Below are positions 1 to 8,782 of a DNA stretch of 64,000 nt, piece by piece. Within the stretch, counting starts at the first letter, position 1. Every line of letters begins with the position of its first letter. This stretch comes from Flagellimonas sp. CMM7. GTDB lineage: Bacteria; Bacteroidota; Bacteroidia; Flavobacteriales; Flavobacteriaceae. A model generated the notes under the pieces. The model was not told the origin of the DNA, did no database searches, and saw nothing but the letters and a program-made list of their open reading frames with translations. The stretch lies in NCBI RefSeq assembly GCF_021390195.1, contig NZ_CP090003.1, positions 2,468,001 to 2,532,000 on the forward strand, in the 5' to 3' direction. A program made the position numbers and the translations under genes.

Positions 1-297
1 TCCTATGGAACAGTATACAATCAATGGAGTATCCTTATCTGGAATTGACCCCAGGACCTCCATTATTTCAAAGCTTTCATACCCAATCCAAATAGCATTT
101 TTTAAATGGCTAACTTCAAATTCTTCCTTTTCTCTTGCATCCAATAAAACAGTTTTTTCCATACTGCTTAGTTCCTCCGCAGAAACATATTCAATGGTGT
201 TGTTATTGAATTTTTCCAGTATTCCAGAAATGTATGTTTGTGCATACGAAGTGGAAATTGAAAGAAGTAAAAATAAAAGATTTAAGGGGAATCTCAT
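1..297 (-). CDS. Rhodanese-like domain protein, exported (3' part outside window)
   Basis: Reading the minus strand from ATG at 297-295 gives 99 codons open to the window edge. Residues 1-20 form a typical signal peptide ending in SYAQ. The mature part carries rhodanese hallmarks: LLDAREKEEF (the conserved D-x-R-xx-EF stretch), a following SHLKNAIWI segment, and VYCSIG at the truncated end, where Cys96 is the expected catalytic cysteine of the CxxGxR loop. The protein is probably periplasmic and would carry sulfur as a persulfide; its substrate is unknown. A perfect -7 element lies 18 bases upstream. The plus-strand open frame over the same bases is its antisense shadow. The stop codon and the last part of the domain lie beyond position 1. 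Confidence 0.8.
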   Translation of the reverse strand, partial: MRFPLNLLFLLLSISTSYAQTYISGILEKFNNNTIEYVSAEELSSMEKTVLLDAREKEEFEVSHLKNAIWIGYESFEIMEVLGSIPDKDTPLIVYCSIG

Positions 298-314
298 GAA
301 TAAGAAGTAAGGGT

Positions 315-322
315 CAAAGATA
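315..322 (-). promoter_or_regulatory. -7 promoter element (TATCTTTG) for the rhodanese-like gene
   Basis: The minus strand reads TATCTTTG, a perfect match to the Bacteroidota -7 consensus TAnnTTTG, 18 bases before the ATG at 297. No convincing -33 TTTG is visible at the usual distance. Confidence 0.45.
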
Positions 323-386
323 GTGTTTTGTGGATTTTGATAAATAATTATTGCTATCTTAATCAACAAATTCCAACTATAACCTC

Positions 387-1937
387 ATGCAAAAAACAGT
401 ACTGTACTTCCAGATATTTTTGTTGCTTCTTTCCTGTAAAAGCAAGACTAAAGAAAAAGAAGTAGTTCAAAAGAAAGAATCGAAAACCTATACAGAGCAG
501 TACCGTCCGCAGTTTCATTTTTCACCACCAGAAAAGTGGATGAACGATCCGAATGGGTTGGTCTACAACGAAGGAACGTATCATCTTTTTTATCAATACT
601 ATCCAGAGGATATTGTTTGGGGGCCAATGCATTGGGGGCATGCCATAAGTAAAGATATGATGCATTGGGAACATAAGCCCATTGCTCTTTATCCAGATGA
701 GCATGGACTCATTTTTTCTGGAAGCGCAGTGGTGGATAAGAAAAACACTTCAGGATTTGCTACAGATGGGGAAACACCACTGGTGGCAATTTTCACCTAT
801 CATTCCATGGAAGGAGAAAAAGCGGGTAAAAAAGATTTTCAAACTCAGGGGATTGCTTACAGCTTGGACAATGGTGAGACCTGGGTTAAGTATGAAGGCA
901 ATCCTGTAATTGGTAATGATGGGGTTAAAGATTTTAGGGATCCCAAGGTTTTTTGGCATGAAGAGTCGCAAAACTGGATTTTGGCTTTAGCCGCGGGAGA
1001 TCATGCTAAGTTTTATAAATCTAGCGATTTAAAAGAATGGAAACACCTAAGCGATTTTGGAAAGAGACAAGGCGCTCATGGCGGTGTTTGGGAATGCCCT
1101 GATTTATTTCATTTAAAAGTTGAAGGGTCTGATGAAGAAAAATGGGTATTGATTATAAGTATCAATCCTGGTGCACCAAATGGAGGAAGTGGCACGCAAT
1201 ATTTTATTGGAGAGTTTGATGGTAAGAAATTCGTTTCAGATCAAAAAGAAGCCAAATGGTTAGATTTTGGCACTGATAATTACGCAGGGGTTACATACAA
1301 CAATACGCCCAATGACGAAAGAATTTTTATTGGCTGGATGAGCAATTGGGATTATGCCAGGGACACTCCAACCAAAAAGTGGCGAAGTGCTATGACCGTA
1401 CCTCGAAAATTGTCACTCAGAAAGGTTGGGGATGATTATTTACTGGCAAATTACCCTTTAGAACAAATGGATAAATTAACATCAGAAGTTTTGGAAAAGG
1501 GTATTAGTGTTCCTACAGATACCTCACTAACCTTCAATGTCGATGGTTTAAATCAATCTCAGCTAAAGTTTACAACAGCTTCTAAAGATTTTAAACTGAT
1601 TTTCACCAATGATTTAAATGAAACTTTGGTGCTTGCCATGGATTCTAAAAACGAGGCCTTTATGTTGGATAGAATGAACTCGGGAAAGACTGGTTTTCAA
1701 TCCGAATTTGGTAACAAGAAGCATTACATGTCCGTTGAGTCTCTTGGAGTTGGGGCCTACGAAATAAACATTTTATTGGATTGGTCATCTATAGAAGTTT
1801 TCATTGATAATGGGCTTTACGTAATGACCCAACAAATCTTCCCAACTGAACCATATAATAAATTGATCATTGAAAATCTAGATGACCAATCTGTTATCGA
1901 AAATGCTCAAATAAACAAGATGGAATCTACTTGGTAA
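387..1937 (+). CDS. Glycoside hydrolase family 32 lipoprotein (fructan hydrolase/levanase type)
   Basis: This 516-residue protein should hydrolyse beta-fructosidic bonds in levan, inulin or sucrose-like substrates. The family signatures are all present: WMNDPNG at residues 51-57 with nucleophile Asp54, FRDP at 183-186 with the transition-state-stabilising Asp185, and WECPDL at 235-240 with acid/base Glu236. A five-bladed propeller would be followed by a C-terminal beta-sandwich from about residue 370. The N-terminus has a lipobox (LLSC, Cys17) followed by a Lys/Glu-rich linker, which suggests a surface or periplasmic lipoprotein. No SusC/SusD pair, fructokinase or sugar regulator is next to it, so the exact fructan cannot be inferred from context. 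Confidence 0.88.
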   Translation: MQKTVLYFQIFLLLLSCKSKTKEKEVVQKKESKTYTEQYRPQFHFSPPEKWMNDPNGLVYNEGTYHLFYQYYPEDIVWGPMHWGHAISKDMMHWEHKPIALYPDEHGLIFSGSAVVDKKNTSGFATDGETPLVAIFTYHSMEGEKAGKKDFQTQGIAYSLDNGETWVKYEGNPVIGNDGVKDFRDPKVFWHEESQNWILALAAGDHAKFYKSSDLKEWKHLSDFGKRQGAHGGVWECPDLFHLKVEGSDEEKWVLIISINPGAPNGGSGTQYFIGEFDGKKFVSDQKEAKWLDFGTDNYAGVTYNNTPNDERIFIGWMSNWDYARDTPTKKWRSAMTVPRKLSLRKVGDDYLLANYPLEQMDKLTSEVLEKGISVPTDTSLTFNVDGLNQSQLKFTTASKDFKLIFTNDLNETLVLAMDSKNEAFMLDRMNSGKTGFQSEFGNKKHYMSVESLGVGAYEINILLDWSSIEVFIDNGLYVMTQQIFPTEPYNKLIIENLDDQSVIENAQINKMESTW

Positions 1938-2065
1938 GTGCACTTAACTCCTTAACTATTTGATTGTATTTGATATTCTTATGTATGAGCTTCTATTTGT
2001 AATTTAAGTAGTGGTTTTCAGACTAATAAAACCGATAAAACAAGTAATAACTTAAGAACATTAAA

Positions 2066-3058
2066 ATGAAAATAGGAATAAACGGAATGGGCCGTATAGG
2101 TAGGGCTGCTTTAAAGGTAATCAATGAAACTCCCGGTTTAGAGGTAGTGGCTGTAAACGATATTGTTTCCATAGAAAATACCACATACTTGTTAAAGTAT
2201 GATACAATTTATGGAGTATATGAAAAAGAAGTCTCCCATGAGTCAGATACATTGGTGGTTGATGGGCGGAGAATTCAATATACTTCAATAAGAAATCCGG
2301 AAGAATTGCCCTGGGCAGAAAACCAAGTAGATTTAGTAATTGAAAGTACAGGGGTTTTTACAACAGGCGATGATGCTGAACGTCATTTAAAAGCAGGCGC
2401 AAAAACAGTTATAATCTCTGCGCCTACCAAAAGTACGGATACCCCAACAGTGGTGCACGGGGTAAACTCTCAAGATGGGAATACCAGCGTTTTCTCATGT
2501 GCTAGCTGTACTACAAATAATATAAGTCCTGTGGTGGAAGTTCTAGGGAGAAGGATAGGAATTAAAAAAGCAATTATGACTACTGTTCATGCTTACACCG
2601 CTTCGCAAGGAATGGTGGATGCTCCTTCAAAAAAGAATTTTAGAATGGGTAGGGCAGGTGCTCAAAATTTAATCCCAACTACTACGGGTGCGGCCATTGC
2701 AACTACAAAGGCGCTGCCAGAATATGCAGGAAAGTTTGATGGGGTCGCAATACGGGTTCCAGTTCCAATAGGATCCATCTCAGATTTGACTTTTGTAACG
2801 GAACGACCAGTTACCGCCGAAGAAGTAAATAAAATTTTAATTGAAGAGGCAGAAACGGAACGTTATGCTAATGTTTTAGATAAAACAGATGAGCCTATTG
2901 TTTCTTCAGATATTATAAAAAGTCCATATGCTTCAACAGTGGACCTTGCAATGACTAGGGTTGTAGATGGCGATCTACTTAAGGTAATGACTTGGTATGA
3001 TAACGAGTGGGGATTTACCAATCAAATGATACGCCAGATTTTGGAAATTAAGGGGTAA
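2066..3058 (+). CDS. gap: Glyceraldehyde-3-phosphate dehydrogenase (type I)
   Basis: This 330-residue enzyme converts glyceraldehyde-3-phosphate, NAD and phosphate to 1,3-bisphosphoglycerate. The Rossmann motif GINGMGRIGR sits at residues 4-13, Asp32 points to NAD rather than NADP, the catalytic cysteine is Cys148 in ASCTTN, and the partner His is His175 in TTVHAYT. The active-site loop reads SCTTNN where most bacterial enzymes have SCTTNC, and the segment RVPVPIGSISDLT replaces the common RVPTPxVSxVDL. It may therefore be a second, divergent GAPDH rather than the main glycolytic copy. It appears monocistronic and ends in a strong terminator. Confidence 0.92.
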   Translation: MKIGINGMGRIGRAALKVINETPGLEVVAVNDIVSIENTTYLLKYDTIYGVYEKEVSHESDTLVVDGRRIQYTSIRNPEELPWAENQVDLVIESTGVFTTGDDAERHLKAGAKTVIISAPTKSTDTPTVVHGVNSQDGNTSVFSCASCTTNNISPVVEVLGRRIGIKKAIMTTVHAYTASQGMVDAPSKKNFRMGRAGAQNLIPTTTGAAIATTKALPEYAGKFDGVAIRVPVPIGSISDLTFVTERPVTAEEVNKILIEEAETERYANVLDKTDEPIVSSDIIKSPYASTVDLAMTRVVDGDLLKVMTWYDNEWGFTNQMIRQILEIKG

Positions 3059-3072
3059 GGTTAAGTTCATTG

Positions 3073-3110
3073 AATAGGGGCATCATTTAGTTGATGCCCC
3101 TATTTAATTT
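3073..3110 (+). terminator. Rho-independent terminator after gap
   Basis: A perfect 13-bp stem (3073-3085 with 3092-3104) and a 6-base loop are followed by a T-rich tail. It starts 14 bases after the GAPDH stop codon. Confidence 0.8.
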
Positions 3111-3205
3111 ATATAATGATATAGGCAATTAATGAAAGTGCCCACAGAGCAAGCAATCACAAAAAACCAAAATAAATAGCCGACTTTTTCTTCTATAGTG
3201 TTCAT
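3104..3205 (-). CDS. Possible 33-residue single-pass membrane peptide
   Basis: The 398 bases between gap and the next gene hold one suggestive open frame: ATG at 3205-3203 on the minus strand, stop at 3106-3104. The product begins MNTIEEKVGYLFWFF and continues as a hydrophobic helix with two cysteines, ending CLYHYIN. The short acidic head followed by one membrane helix resembles many small flavobacterial membrane peptides. The stop codon touches the gap terminator stem, which could serve both directions. I recognise no family. Size makes chance possible, so confidence is modest; the rest of this gap shows nothing but the promoter before 3457. Confidence 0.4.
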   Translation of the reverse strand: MNTIEEKVGYLFWFFVIACSVGTFINCLYHYIN

Positions 3206-3422
3206 TTAAAATATGTTTGTTCTTGGTTGAGGTTTTGATTATACTTCGAAATTAAAGAAATAGACTCCTCAAAGTTTTACATTTTTATTTGTTGCAGGGA
3301 AAAAGATGTATTTGGTAAAAATTACCTTGTGAATTGCAAAACCCTGCAAAAAAAGAACATTAAACTTATTTTAGCTATGGTTATGGTGAAGTTCTACAAT
3401 TCTATTCTAGTTTAGCAAGATG

Positions 3423-3430
3423 TATTTTTG
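3423..3430 (+). promoter_or_regulatory. -7 promoter element (TATTTTTG) for the DoxX-like gene
   Basis: This is a perfect TAnnTTTG match, 26 bases before the ATG at 3457. No clear -33 box is seen. Confidence 0.4.
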
Positions 3431-3456
3431 GAGCATATTTTGTAAAACAATAAACT

Positions 3457-3906
3457 ATGATGGAGTATCGGGATATTGATCAGAACATTGCGGGAAAGAT
3501 GCGCAAATGGGGATTGCCAGCTGTTCGTATTTCGTTTGCAGTTATATTTTTTTGGTTTGGGATTTTAAAACCCTTTGGCTTATCTGCAGCAACAGAGCTT
3601 TTAATAGCAACAGTAGCCTGGCTTCCTTTTGGAGAACCAGATACTTGGCTTTTGGTAATAGGATGGTGGGAAGTTGTTATAGGGATAACCTTCCTTTTTA
3701 GGAAAACGACAAAAATTGCAATTGCTCTATTGCTTCTTCAAATGGGAGGAACTTTTATGCCTTTGGTATTTTTGCCTGAGGTCACTTTTCAAAACGGAAA
3801 TTATCTTTTGCCCACACTGGAAGGTCAATACATTATTAAAAACGTAATGATAATCTCTGCAGCGTTAATTGTAGGAGGGACCCTTTATAAATCAAAAAAA
3901 GATTAG
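3457..3906 (+). CDS. DoxX-like small integral membrane protein
   Basis: The 149-residue protein has four predicted membrane helices, near residues 20-40, 60-80, 84-104 and 126-145, with the small-helix-bundle look of DoxX-like (DUF417-related) proteins, including a conserved-looking FFWFGILKPFG segment in helix 1. The function of this group is poorly defined; some members are linked to quinone or redox chemistry. ATG codons at 3457 and 3460 are both possible starts. It stands alone between a -7 element and a convergent small gene. Confidence 0.6.
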   Translation: MMEYRDIDQNIAGKMRKWGLPAVRISFAVIFFWFGILKPFGLSAATELLIATVAWLPFGEPDTWLLVIGWWEVVIGITFLFRKTTKIAIALLLLQMGGTFMPLVFLPEVTFQNGNYLLPTLEGQYIIKNVMIISAALIVGGTLYKSKKD

Positions 3907-3910
3907 TAAT

Positions 3911-3933
3911 CCATCTCTAATGGGAAGAGATGG
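3911..3933. terminator. Weak hairpin between convergent genes
   Basis: A perfect 8-bp inverted repeat (CCATCTCT / AGAGATGG, 7-base loop) lies between the converging ends at 3906 and 3946. Neither side has a good T-tract, so termination activity is uncertain. Confidence 0.3.
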
Positions 3934-3945
3934 CAAAACTTAAAA

Positions 3946-4173
3946 CTACACTAAAGGTGTTCCTTTTAAACGTTTTTCAATTTTACGTTTCTTCTCTGTA
4001 AGGGTTTTCATAACATCCATTAGATTGGAGTCCTTAGTTTCCTTATAGATTTCGTTAATGGAAAGTATAAGCGCTTTAGCCTCTCTTGAAGCTGCTACCC
4101 TGTCGCTAGTCGACATATGACTCAAAGTTCTGCCTTCAAACTCTTTTGCCTTTTCTAATAAGTCTTCAGTCAT
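3946..4173 (-). CDS. Small conserved-looking hypothetical protein
   Basis: This 75-residue, highly charged protein has no signal peptide or membrane segment. Its composition (many Lys/Glu, heptad-like leucines at residues 27-70) suggests a helical, cytoplasmic protein. I recognise no domain. A near-consensus -7 element (TATATTTA) lies upstream. No neighbour suggests a role. Confidence 0.55.
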   Translation of the reverse strand: MTEDLLEKAKEFEGRTLSHMSTSDRVAASREAKALILSINEIYKETKDSNLMDVMKTLTEKKRKIEKRLKGTPLV

Positions 4174-4293
4174 TTTTATTTAAAGTTAATCTAGATTGGC
4201 TAAATATAAGGGTTAGTTTGATATTTTATGCCTATATAGCTATTCGATTTTTATATTTATGAAATTATTAAGAATATTACTACATCTTAAAAA

Positions 4294-4325
4294 ACAAAAA
4301 AACCGGCAAATTCGCCGGTTTTTTT
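4294..4325 (-). terminator. Terminator of tRNA-Phe
   Basis: A 7-bp GC-rich core stem (AACCGGC / GCCGGTT) is flanked by A and T runs on both sides, directly downstream of the tRNA on the minus strand. The symmetry would let it work in both directions. Confidence 0.8.
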
Positions 4326-4326
4326 G

Positions 4327-4399
<73 letters not shown>

Positions 4400-4426
4400 T
4401 TTAAAAGCCTTTTGCAAAGGCGGGTG

Positions 4427-4457
4427 CAAATATAATTTCAAAATTAGGATATACAAA
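4427..4457 (-). promoter_or_regulatory. Bacteroidota-type promoter of tRNA-Phe
   Basis: On the minus strand there is a -33 TTTG (4457-4454), a 19-base spacer and a perfect -7 TATATTTG (4434-4427), placing transcription start about 20 bases before the tRNA. This is the best promoter match in the window. Confidence 0.7.
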
Positions 4458-4509
4458 CAAAAACTTAAAAAAAGGCAAGGGTTTTTTTTCAATTCTCCAT
4501 CTTTGTACT

Positions 4510-5238
4510 ATGAATCTTGTAATTGACATTGGAAATACACTGATAAAGTATGCCGTTTTTGAAAATAACAGAATTGTGTTTGATCAAAACTCGGAGTCCG
4601 GATTGTTTTTATCCAAAGTCAAAGCACTTTTTGAATTATACCCGAAAATTAATCATACGTTAATTTCTTCAGTTGGTGCCTTAGAAGGAAAGGAACAGGA
4701 TATTGTGTCATTATTCTGTAAAGTTCATGTGCTTACCAGTGCATCCAAAGTCCCTTTTAAAAATAGTTATGCTACTCCGCAAACCCTGGGAGTGGACCGA
4801 ATTGCTTTAGCGGCTGCAGCATTTTATCAGAATCCAAGAGGGAATACCTTGGTCATAGACGCAGGAACTTGTATTACATATGACATGGTAAACGATTCGG
4901 GTGAATATGTCGGGGGAGCCATATCTCCTGGAGTTCAAATGAGATATAAAGCTATGCACAATCAAACAGCAGGGCTGCCATTATTGCATACTGAGGAGAT
5001 TTTAGATTTTATTGGGAATTCTACGGAAACATGCATGCACAGTGGGGTGGTCAATGGTGTTTCGTTAGAAATTGATGGAGCAATAAGTCAGTACCGTTCA
5101 CGCTTTCAAGATTTAACAGTTATTTTAACAGGCGGGGACTCCCATTTTTTTGCTAAACGGCTAAAAAATACCATATTTGCGAATTCTAAATTTCTCTTGG
5201 AGGGGCTAAATTACTTGCTGGAATACAACAAACGCTAG
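4510..5238 (+). CDS. coaX: Type III pantothenate kinase
   Basis: It phosphorylates pantothenate in the first step of coenzyme A synthesis. The 242 residues show the CoaX motifs of the ASKHA fold: DIGNT at 6-10, GVDR at 94-97, DAGT at 117-120 and GGAISPG at 135-141. Length is normal for the family. The stop codon is immediately followed by the ATG of the next gene, so the two are almost certainly co-transcribed, as coaX often is with an outer-membrane protein gene in flavobacteria. Confidence 0.93.
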   Translation: MNLVIDIGNTLIKYAVFENNRIVFDQNSESGLFLSKVKALFELYPKINHTLISSVGALEGKEQDIVSLFCKVHVLTSASKVPFKNSYATPQTLGVDRIALAAAAFYQNPRGNTLVIDAGTCITYDMVNDSGEYVGGAISPGVQMRYKAMHNQTAGLPLLHTEEILDFIGNSTETCMHSGVVNGVSLEIDGAISQYRSRFQDLTVILTGGDSHFFAKRLKNTIFANSKFLLEGLNYLLEYNKR

Positions 5239-6495
5239 ATGATTAAGAAATTTTTGATTGCTTTTTTTTGCGTAGCTAGTTATGGCATTTTTGCGCAAAA
5301 CGGTACAATATCACCCTATTCATATTTTGGAATAGGAGATTTAAGAAATAGTGGTACCGTAGAAAACCAGATGATGGGGGGGTTGGGTATGTATGCAGAT
5401 AGTATCCATATAAACCTCACAAATCCAGCTGCATATTCCAAACTAAAGCTAACTACGTATACCGCGGGAATTTCCCATACTGCATTTACTTTACAAAGTT
5501 TTACAGAAGAGGAGAAGGTTGGTGTAACAAACTTAGATTACTTGGCTATTGGTTTTCCCGTGGCCAATAATGTTGGAGTGGGTTTTGGATTAATGCCATT
5601 TTCATCCGTTGGCTATAATCTGACTGATGTGAGTGGTGATGGATTAATTACCAACGTATTTGCTGGAGAAGGAGGTCTGAACAGGGCTTACTTATCCGTT
5701 GGTTTTCAGCCCATAAAAGATTTGAGTTTAGGTGCTACGGTGAACTTTAATTTTGGAAGACTGGAATATCAAAGGATACAGAGTGTTGAAGATGTGCAGT
5801 TTGGAACATTGGATAGACGCGAATCCCGAATTAATGGATATGATTTTAACTATGCGGCCAACTACACCCCAACGATAAAGGAGAAGTATACGTTATACAC
5901 TTCTTTAATGGTGAATACGCAAGTTAATCTAACTTCGGAGAATACAGAGCGTCTTGGTTCTTTCTCTTTGGTCAACGGACAAGAAATAGAGGTTATTGAT
6001 GTTGATTTGGAAGCTAACAATCTTAGGAACACGGAACTTAAGATACCAACTATAACAACTTTGGGATTAGGTTTTGGAGAGGAAAAGAAGTGGTTTATTG
6101 GTGGAGAATACAGTTTTCAAAAATTTAGCGATTTTGAAAATGCATTCTTAGGATTGGATAATGTAACCTACAATGATGCCAATAGTATGGTCCTGGGAGG
6201 TTTCTTTATTCCGGATTATCGCTCACTTTCCAATTACTTTAAAAGGATTACATACAGAGCGGGATTACGTTATGACGTCACTGGACTTGAAGTGAATAAT
6301 AAGGAAATAAACAATTTTGGCATAACTTTTGGATTTGGGTTACCGTTGGGCAACAATTTCTCCAATCTTAATATAGGTTTTGAGGCAGGAAAAAGAGGCA
6401 CAACGGATGCAAACCTTATCGAAGAAAATTATTTTAAATTTAACGTTGGCATATCTTTAAACGATAAATGGTTTGTTAAAAGAAGAATAAATTGA
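5239..6495 (+). CDS. Predicted outer-membrane beta-barrel protein
   Basis: The 418 residues begin with a clear signal peptide (cleavage near FAQ-N at residues 19-20). The rest alternates hydrophobic and polar residues in amphipathic strands rich in Gly, Tyr and Phe, and ends in a strand near residues 400-418, as expected of a beta-barrel. An early NPAAYSKL segment resembles the NPA motif region seen in FadL/OmpP1-like and PorV-like barrels, but I cannot assign it to either. It directly abuts coaX. The cargo or function is unknown. Confidence 0.7.
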   Translation: MIKKFLIAFFCVASYGIFAQNGTISPYSYFGIGDLRNSGTVENQMMGGLGMYADSIHINLTNPAAYSKLKLTTYTAGISHTAFTLQSFTEEEKVGVTNLDYLAIGFPVANNVGVGFGLMPFSSVGYNLTDVSGDGLITNVFAGEGGLNRAYLSVGFQPIKDLSLGATVNFNFGRLEYQRIQSVEDVQFGTLDRRESRINGYDFNYAANYTPTIKEKYTLYTSLMVNTQVNLTSENTERLGSFSLVNGQEIEVIDVDLEANNLRNTELKIPTITTLGLGFGEEKKWFIGGEYSFQKFSDFENAFLGLDNVTYNDANSMVLGGFFIPDYRSLSNYFKRITYRAGLRYDVTGLEVNNKEINNFGITFGFGLPLGNNFSNLNIGFEAGKRGTTDANLIEENYFKFNVGISLNDKWFVKRRIN

Positions 6496-6597
6496 TGGCG
6501 TTTTTTTTGAAATATCAATAAATAACCGTTGATATCTGTACCATTAAGATGATTTTTTCACGAAAATTTGTACATTAACCACTTTAAAATTAGCAAG

Positions 6598-7968
6598 ATG
6601 AACAAGAAACACTACTTAACGATGATAGCGATCCTTATGTCGATGGGATTAAGTATGGCTCAAGCGCAAAATCCTGAGTGCATGACCAATCTTTCCATTT
6701 ATGCAGAGCACGCAAAAGTTAAAAACTATGATGCCGCATATGAGCCATGGAAAATGGTTTACGAAAGTTGCCCAGATATTAATAAGGCAAATTTCTCATA
6801 TGGAGAAAAAATTCTGTCCCATAAAATCAAGAATTCCTCTGGAGCAGATAAAGATGGATATATCCAAGATTTAATGTCTTTGTATGACAATAGCTTAAAA
6901 TTTTTCCCTCAGAAATTTAGTAAAGCTGGTGTTGCAATTGACAAAGCTCTTTTATCCTACGACAACAAAATGGCCTCTAACGATCAACTTTATGATATGT
7001 TGGGAGCAGCTTTTCAAGGAGACAAGAAAAACTTCAAAAACCCAAAAGCACTTTACCTTTACTTCTCAAGTTTGGTAGATTTACATGGAGCTGGTAAAAA
7101 AGACCTTCAAGAAGTATTTGATGTTTATGATGATGTAACGGAGAAAGTTGAAGATGAGAACAAGAAATTGACAGCTATTGTTACCAAATTGCTTCCAAAA
7201 GATTCTTTGGGAACATTAACATCAAAAGAAAAAAGACAACTTAGAGCGGCTACTACAAACTCAAAGTCTTATGGTAAGATTGCTGGGAGTATAGATTCTA
7301 AATTAGGTGCTCTTGCAGATTGTGGAAACTTAATTCCACTTTACCAAAAAAGTTACGAAGCTAAAAAAGGAGACGTAAAATGGGTAAAGCGTGCCGTCGG
7401 AAGAATGTTCTCCAAAGATTGTACGGATGACCCATTGTTCAGCACAATGGTAGAGCTTCAGGCAGAACTAGATCCATCTGCGGACGTTTATGTATATCTT
7501 GGGACACTTAAGACCAAATCTGGAGATAGCAAAGGTGCGATTGCTGACTTTAACAAAGCGGTAGAATTGGAGACAGATGCATATAGAAAATCCAATATCC
7601 TATATAAAATTGCCACTACGGTTAGAAGAAGCAGCAAGTCACAAGCAAGAAGCTATGCCCTTAAAGCTATTAATGCTAACTCTTCAAATGGTAAAGCATA
7701 CTTATTGATTGCCAATTTATATGCAGGTAGCGCAAACGCTTGCGGTACTACTGCATTTGAGAAAAGAGCAATATACTGGAAGGCTGCGGATATGGCTAGG
7801 AAAGCAGGTAGAGTTGACCCATCCTTAAGTGGGCGTGCGAGCAAGTCAGCTGCAAGTTATGCTGCAAAAGCTCCAACCAAAGAAATGATTTTCAGTGCCG
7901 CTATGGCCGGTAAAACAGTTACTTTTAAATGCTGGGTTGGTGGTAGCGTTAAGGTGCCTAATTTATAG
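6598..7968 (+). CDS. Exported TPR-repeat protein
   Basis: I place the start at ATG 6598 rather than the in-frame ATG at 6568, because it puts a normal signal peptide (MNKKHY... ending MAQAQ) at the N-terminus; this gives 456 residues. The mature protein is mostly helical, with recognisable TPR units near residues 290-345 (DVYVYLGTL, GAIADFNKAVELE) and more degenerate repeats before and after. It probably acts as a periplasmic scaffold. It lies one base ahead of lptC and shares its operon, which suggests an envelope role, but no specific function is known to me. Confidence 0.75.
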   Translation: MNKKHYLTMIAILMSMGLSMAQAQNPECMTNLSIYAEHAKVKNYDAAYEPWKMVYESCPDINKANFSYGEKILSHKIKNSSGADKDGYIQDLMSLYDNSLKFFPQKFSKAGVAIDKALLSYDNKMASNDQLYDMLGAAFQGDKKNFKNPKALYLYFSSLVDLHGAGKKDLQEVFDVYDDVTEKVEDENKKLTAIVTKLLPKDSLGTLTSKEKRQLRAATTNSKSYGKIAGSIDSKLGALADCGNLIPLYQKSYEAKKGDVKWVKRAVGRMFSKDCTDDPLFSTMVELQAELDPSADVYVYLGTLKTKSGDSKGAIADFNKAVELETDAYRKSNILYKIATTVRRSSKSQARSYALKAINANSSNGKAYLLIANLYAGSANACGTTAFEKRAIYWKAADMARKAGRVDPSLSGRASKSAASYAAKAPTKEMIFSAAMAGKTVTFKCWVGGSVKVPNL

Positions 7969-7969
7969 A

Positions 7970-8572
7970 GTGAAACAGATTTTAAAAAATAATTTAAAGT
8001 GTCTTGCCACGGTTTTTACCGTGGCAATCCTTTTTATGGGCTGTAAGGACAACTATGAAAGAGTAGGTGAAGAAGCAGTAAAGCCAATTTTTCCGCAGGG
8101 AGTAGCTCAAAACTTCACTCTTACCTATACGGAGGCAAAAAAAGAAATGAGCACGGAGGATTTGTCCAATTCAAAGATAATCGCCATTCTTACTAGTCCA
8201 ATTACTGAGGATTTCGATAACCAAAGTTTTAAGTTTCGTACCTTTCCTAAAGGGCTTAAAGTTGACTTTTTTGATGAGAAAAACCAGAAAAGTGTGATTA
8301 CGGCCGACTACGGCATCGTTTATTCCCAAACTAATTTAATAGACCTACAGGGGAACGTGGTCATAGAAAGTCATGATGGAAAAAAATTGGAAACTCCTCA
8401 GTTGTTTTATGACAGGGCCAATAGCTGGATTTTTACAGAAGAAGTATTTACATACACAAACCCTGAGGACGGTACGGTAATGGACGGAGAGGGAATGGAT
8501 TTTAATAAAGACTTTAGTTTTTTCAAGGCCCACAAAACCTATGGTCTTATGACCATAAAAGAAAAAGAGTAA
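7970..8572 (+). CDS. lptC: LPS export protein LptC (lipoprotein form)
   Basis: LptC bridges the inner-membrane LptBFG transporter to periplasmic LptA during lipopolysaccharide export. I choose the GTG at 7970, one base after the upstream stop, over an in-frame ATG at 7895 inside the TPR gene. The GTG yields a 200-residue protein with a correct lipoprotein signal (AILFMGC, Cys25). The region from about residue 70 to 180 has the LptC/OstA-like beta-jellyroll pattern (ADYGIVYS, LIDLQGNVVIES, LFYDRANSWIFT). Bacteroidota LptC is commonly a lipoprotein. It is followed by a small membrane protein and a CNNM protein, a recurrent order in this phylum. Confidence 0.87.
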   Translation: MKQILKNNLKCLATVFTVAILFMGCKDNYERVGEEAVKPIFPQGVAQNFTLTYTEAKKEMSTEDLSNSKIIAILTSPITEDFDNQSFKFRTFPKGLKVDFFDEKNQKSVITADYGIVYSQTNLIDLQGNVVIESHDGKKLETPQLFYDRANSWIFTEEVFTYTNPEDGTVMDGEGMDFNKDFSFFKAHKTYGLMTIKEKE

Positions 8573-8573
8573 T

Positions 8574-8777
8574 ATGATAAAATTTTTAAGATATACAGAA
8601 TATTTGTACTTGGCCGTAGCTGCTATTTCAATTTATAAAATTGCGACCTTATGGAGTGTAGACCCAAAAGAAACCTATATTTTTATATTCTTCGCAGTGG
8701 TTTCTATCGCCATGTTTCTTTTTAGGAGAAAATACCGTCAACGGTTTGAACAACGAAAAAAGGATAATCAACAATAG
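8574..8777 (+). CDS. Small two-helix membrane protein
   Basis: The 67-residue product has two predicted membrane helices (about 9-28 and 36-51) and a strongly basic tail. It begins one base after the lptC stop and ends six bases before the next start, so it belongs to the same operon. The family function is unknown; position suggests a link to envelope assembly. Confidence 0.7.
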   Translation: MIKFLRYTEYLYLAVAAISIYKIATLWSVDPKETYIFIFFAVVSIAMFLFRRKYRQRFEQRKKDNQQ

Positions 8778-8782
8778 TATTA

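Noticed and set aside
5..310. A 101-codon plus-strand open frame at the left edge
   Set aside because: It is antisense to the minus-strand rhodanese-like gene, whose signal peptide and catalytic loop are clear; the plus-strand product has no recognisable feature.
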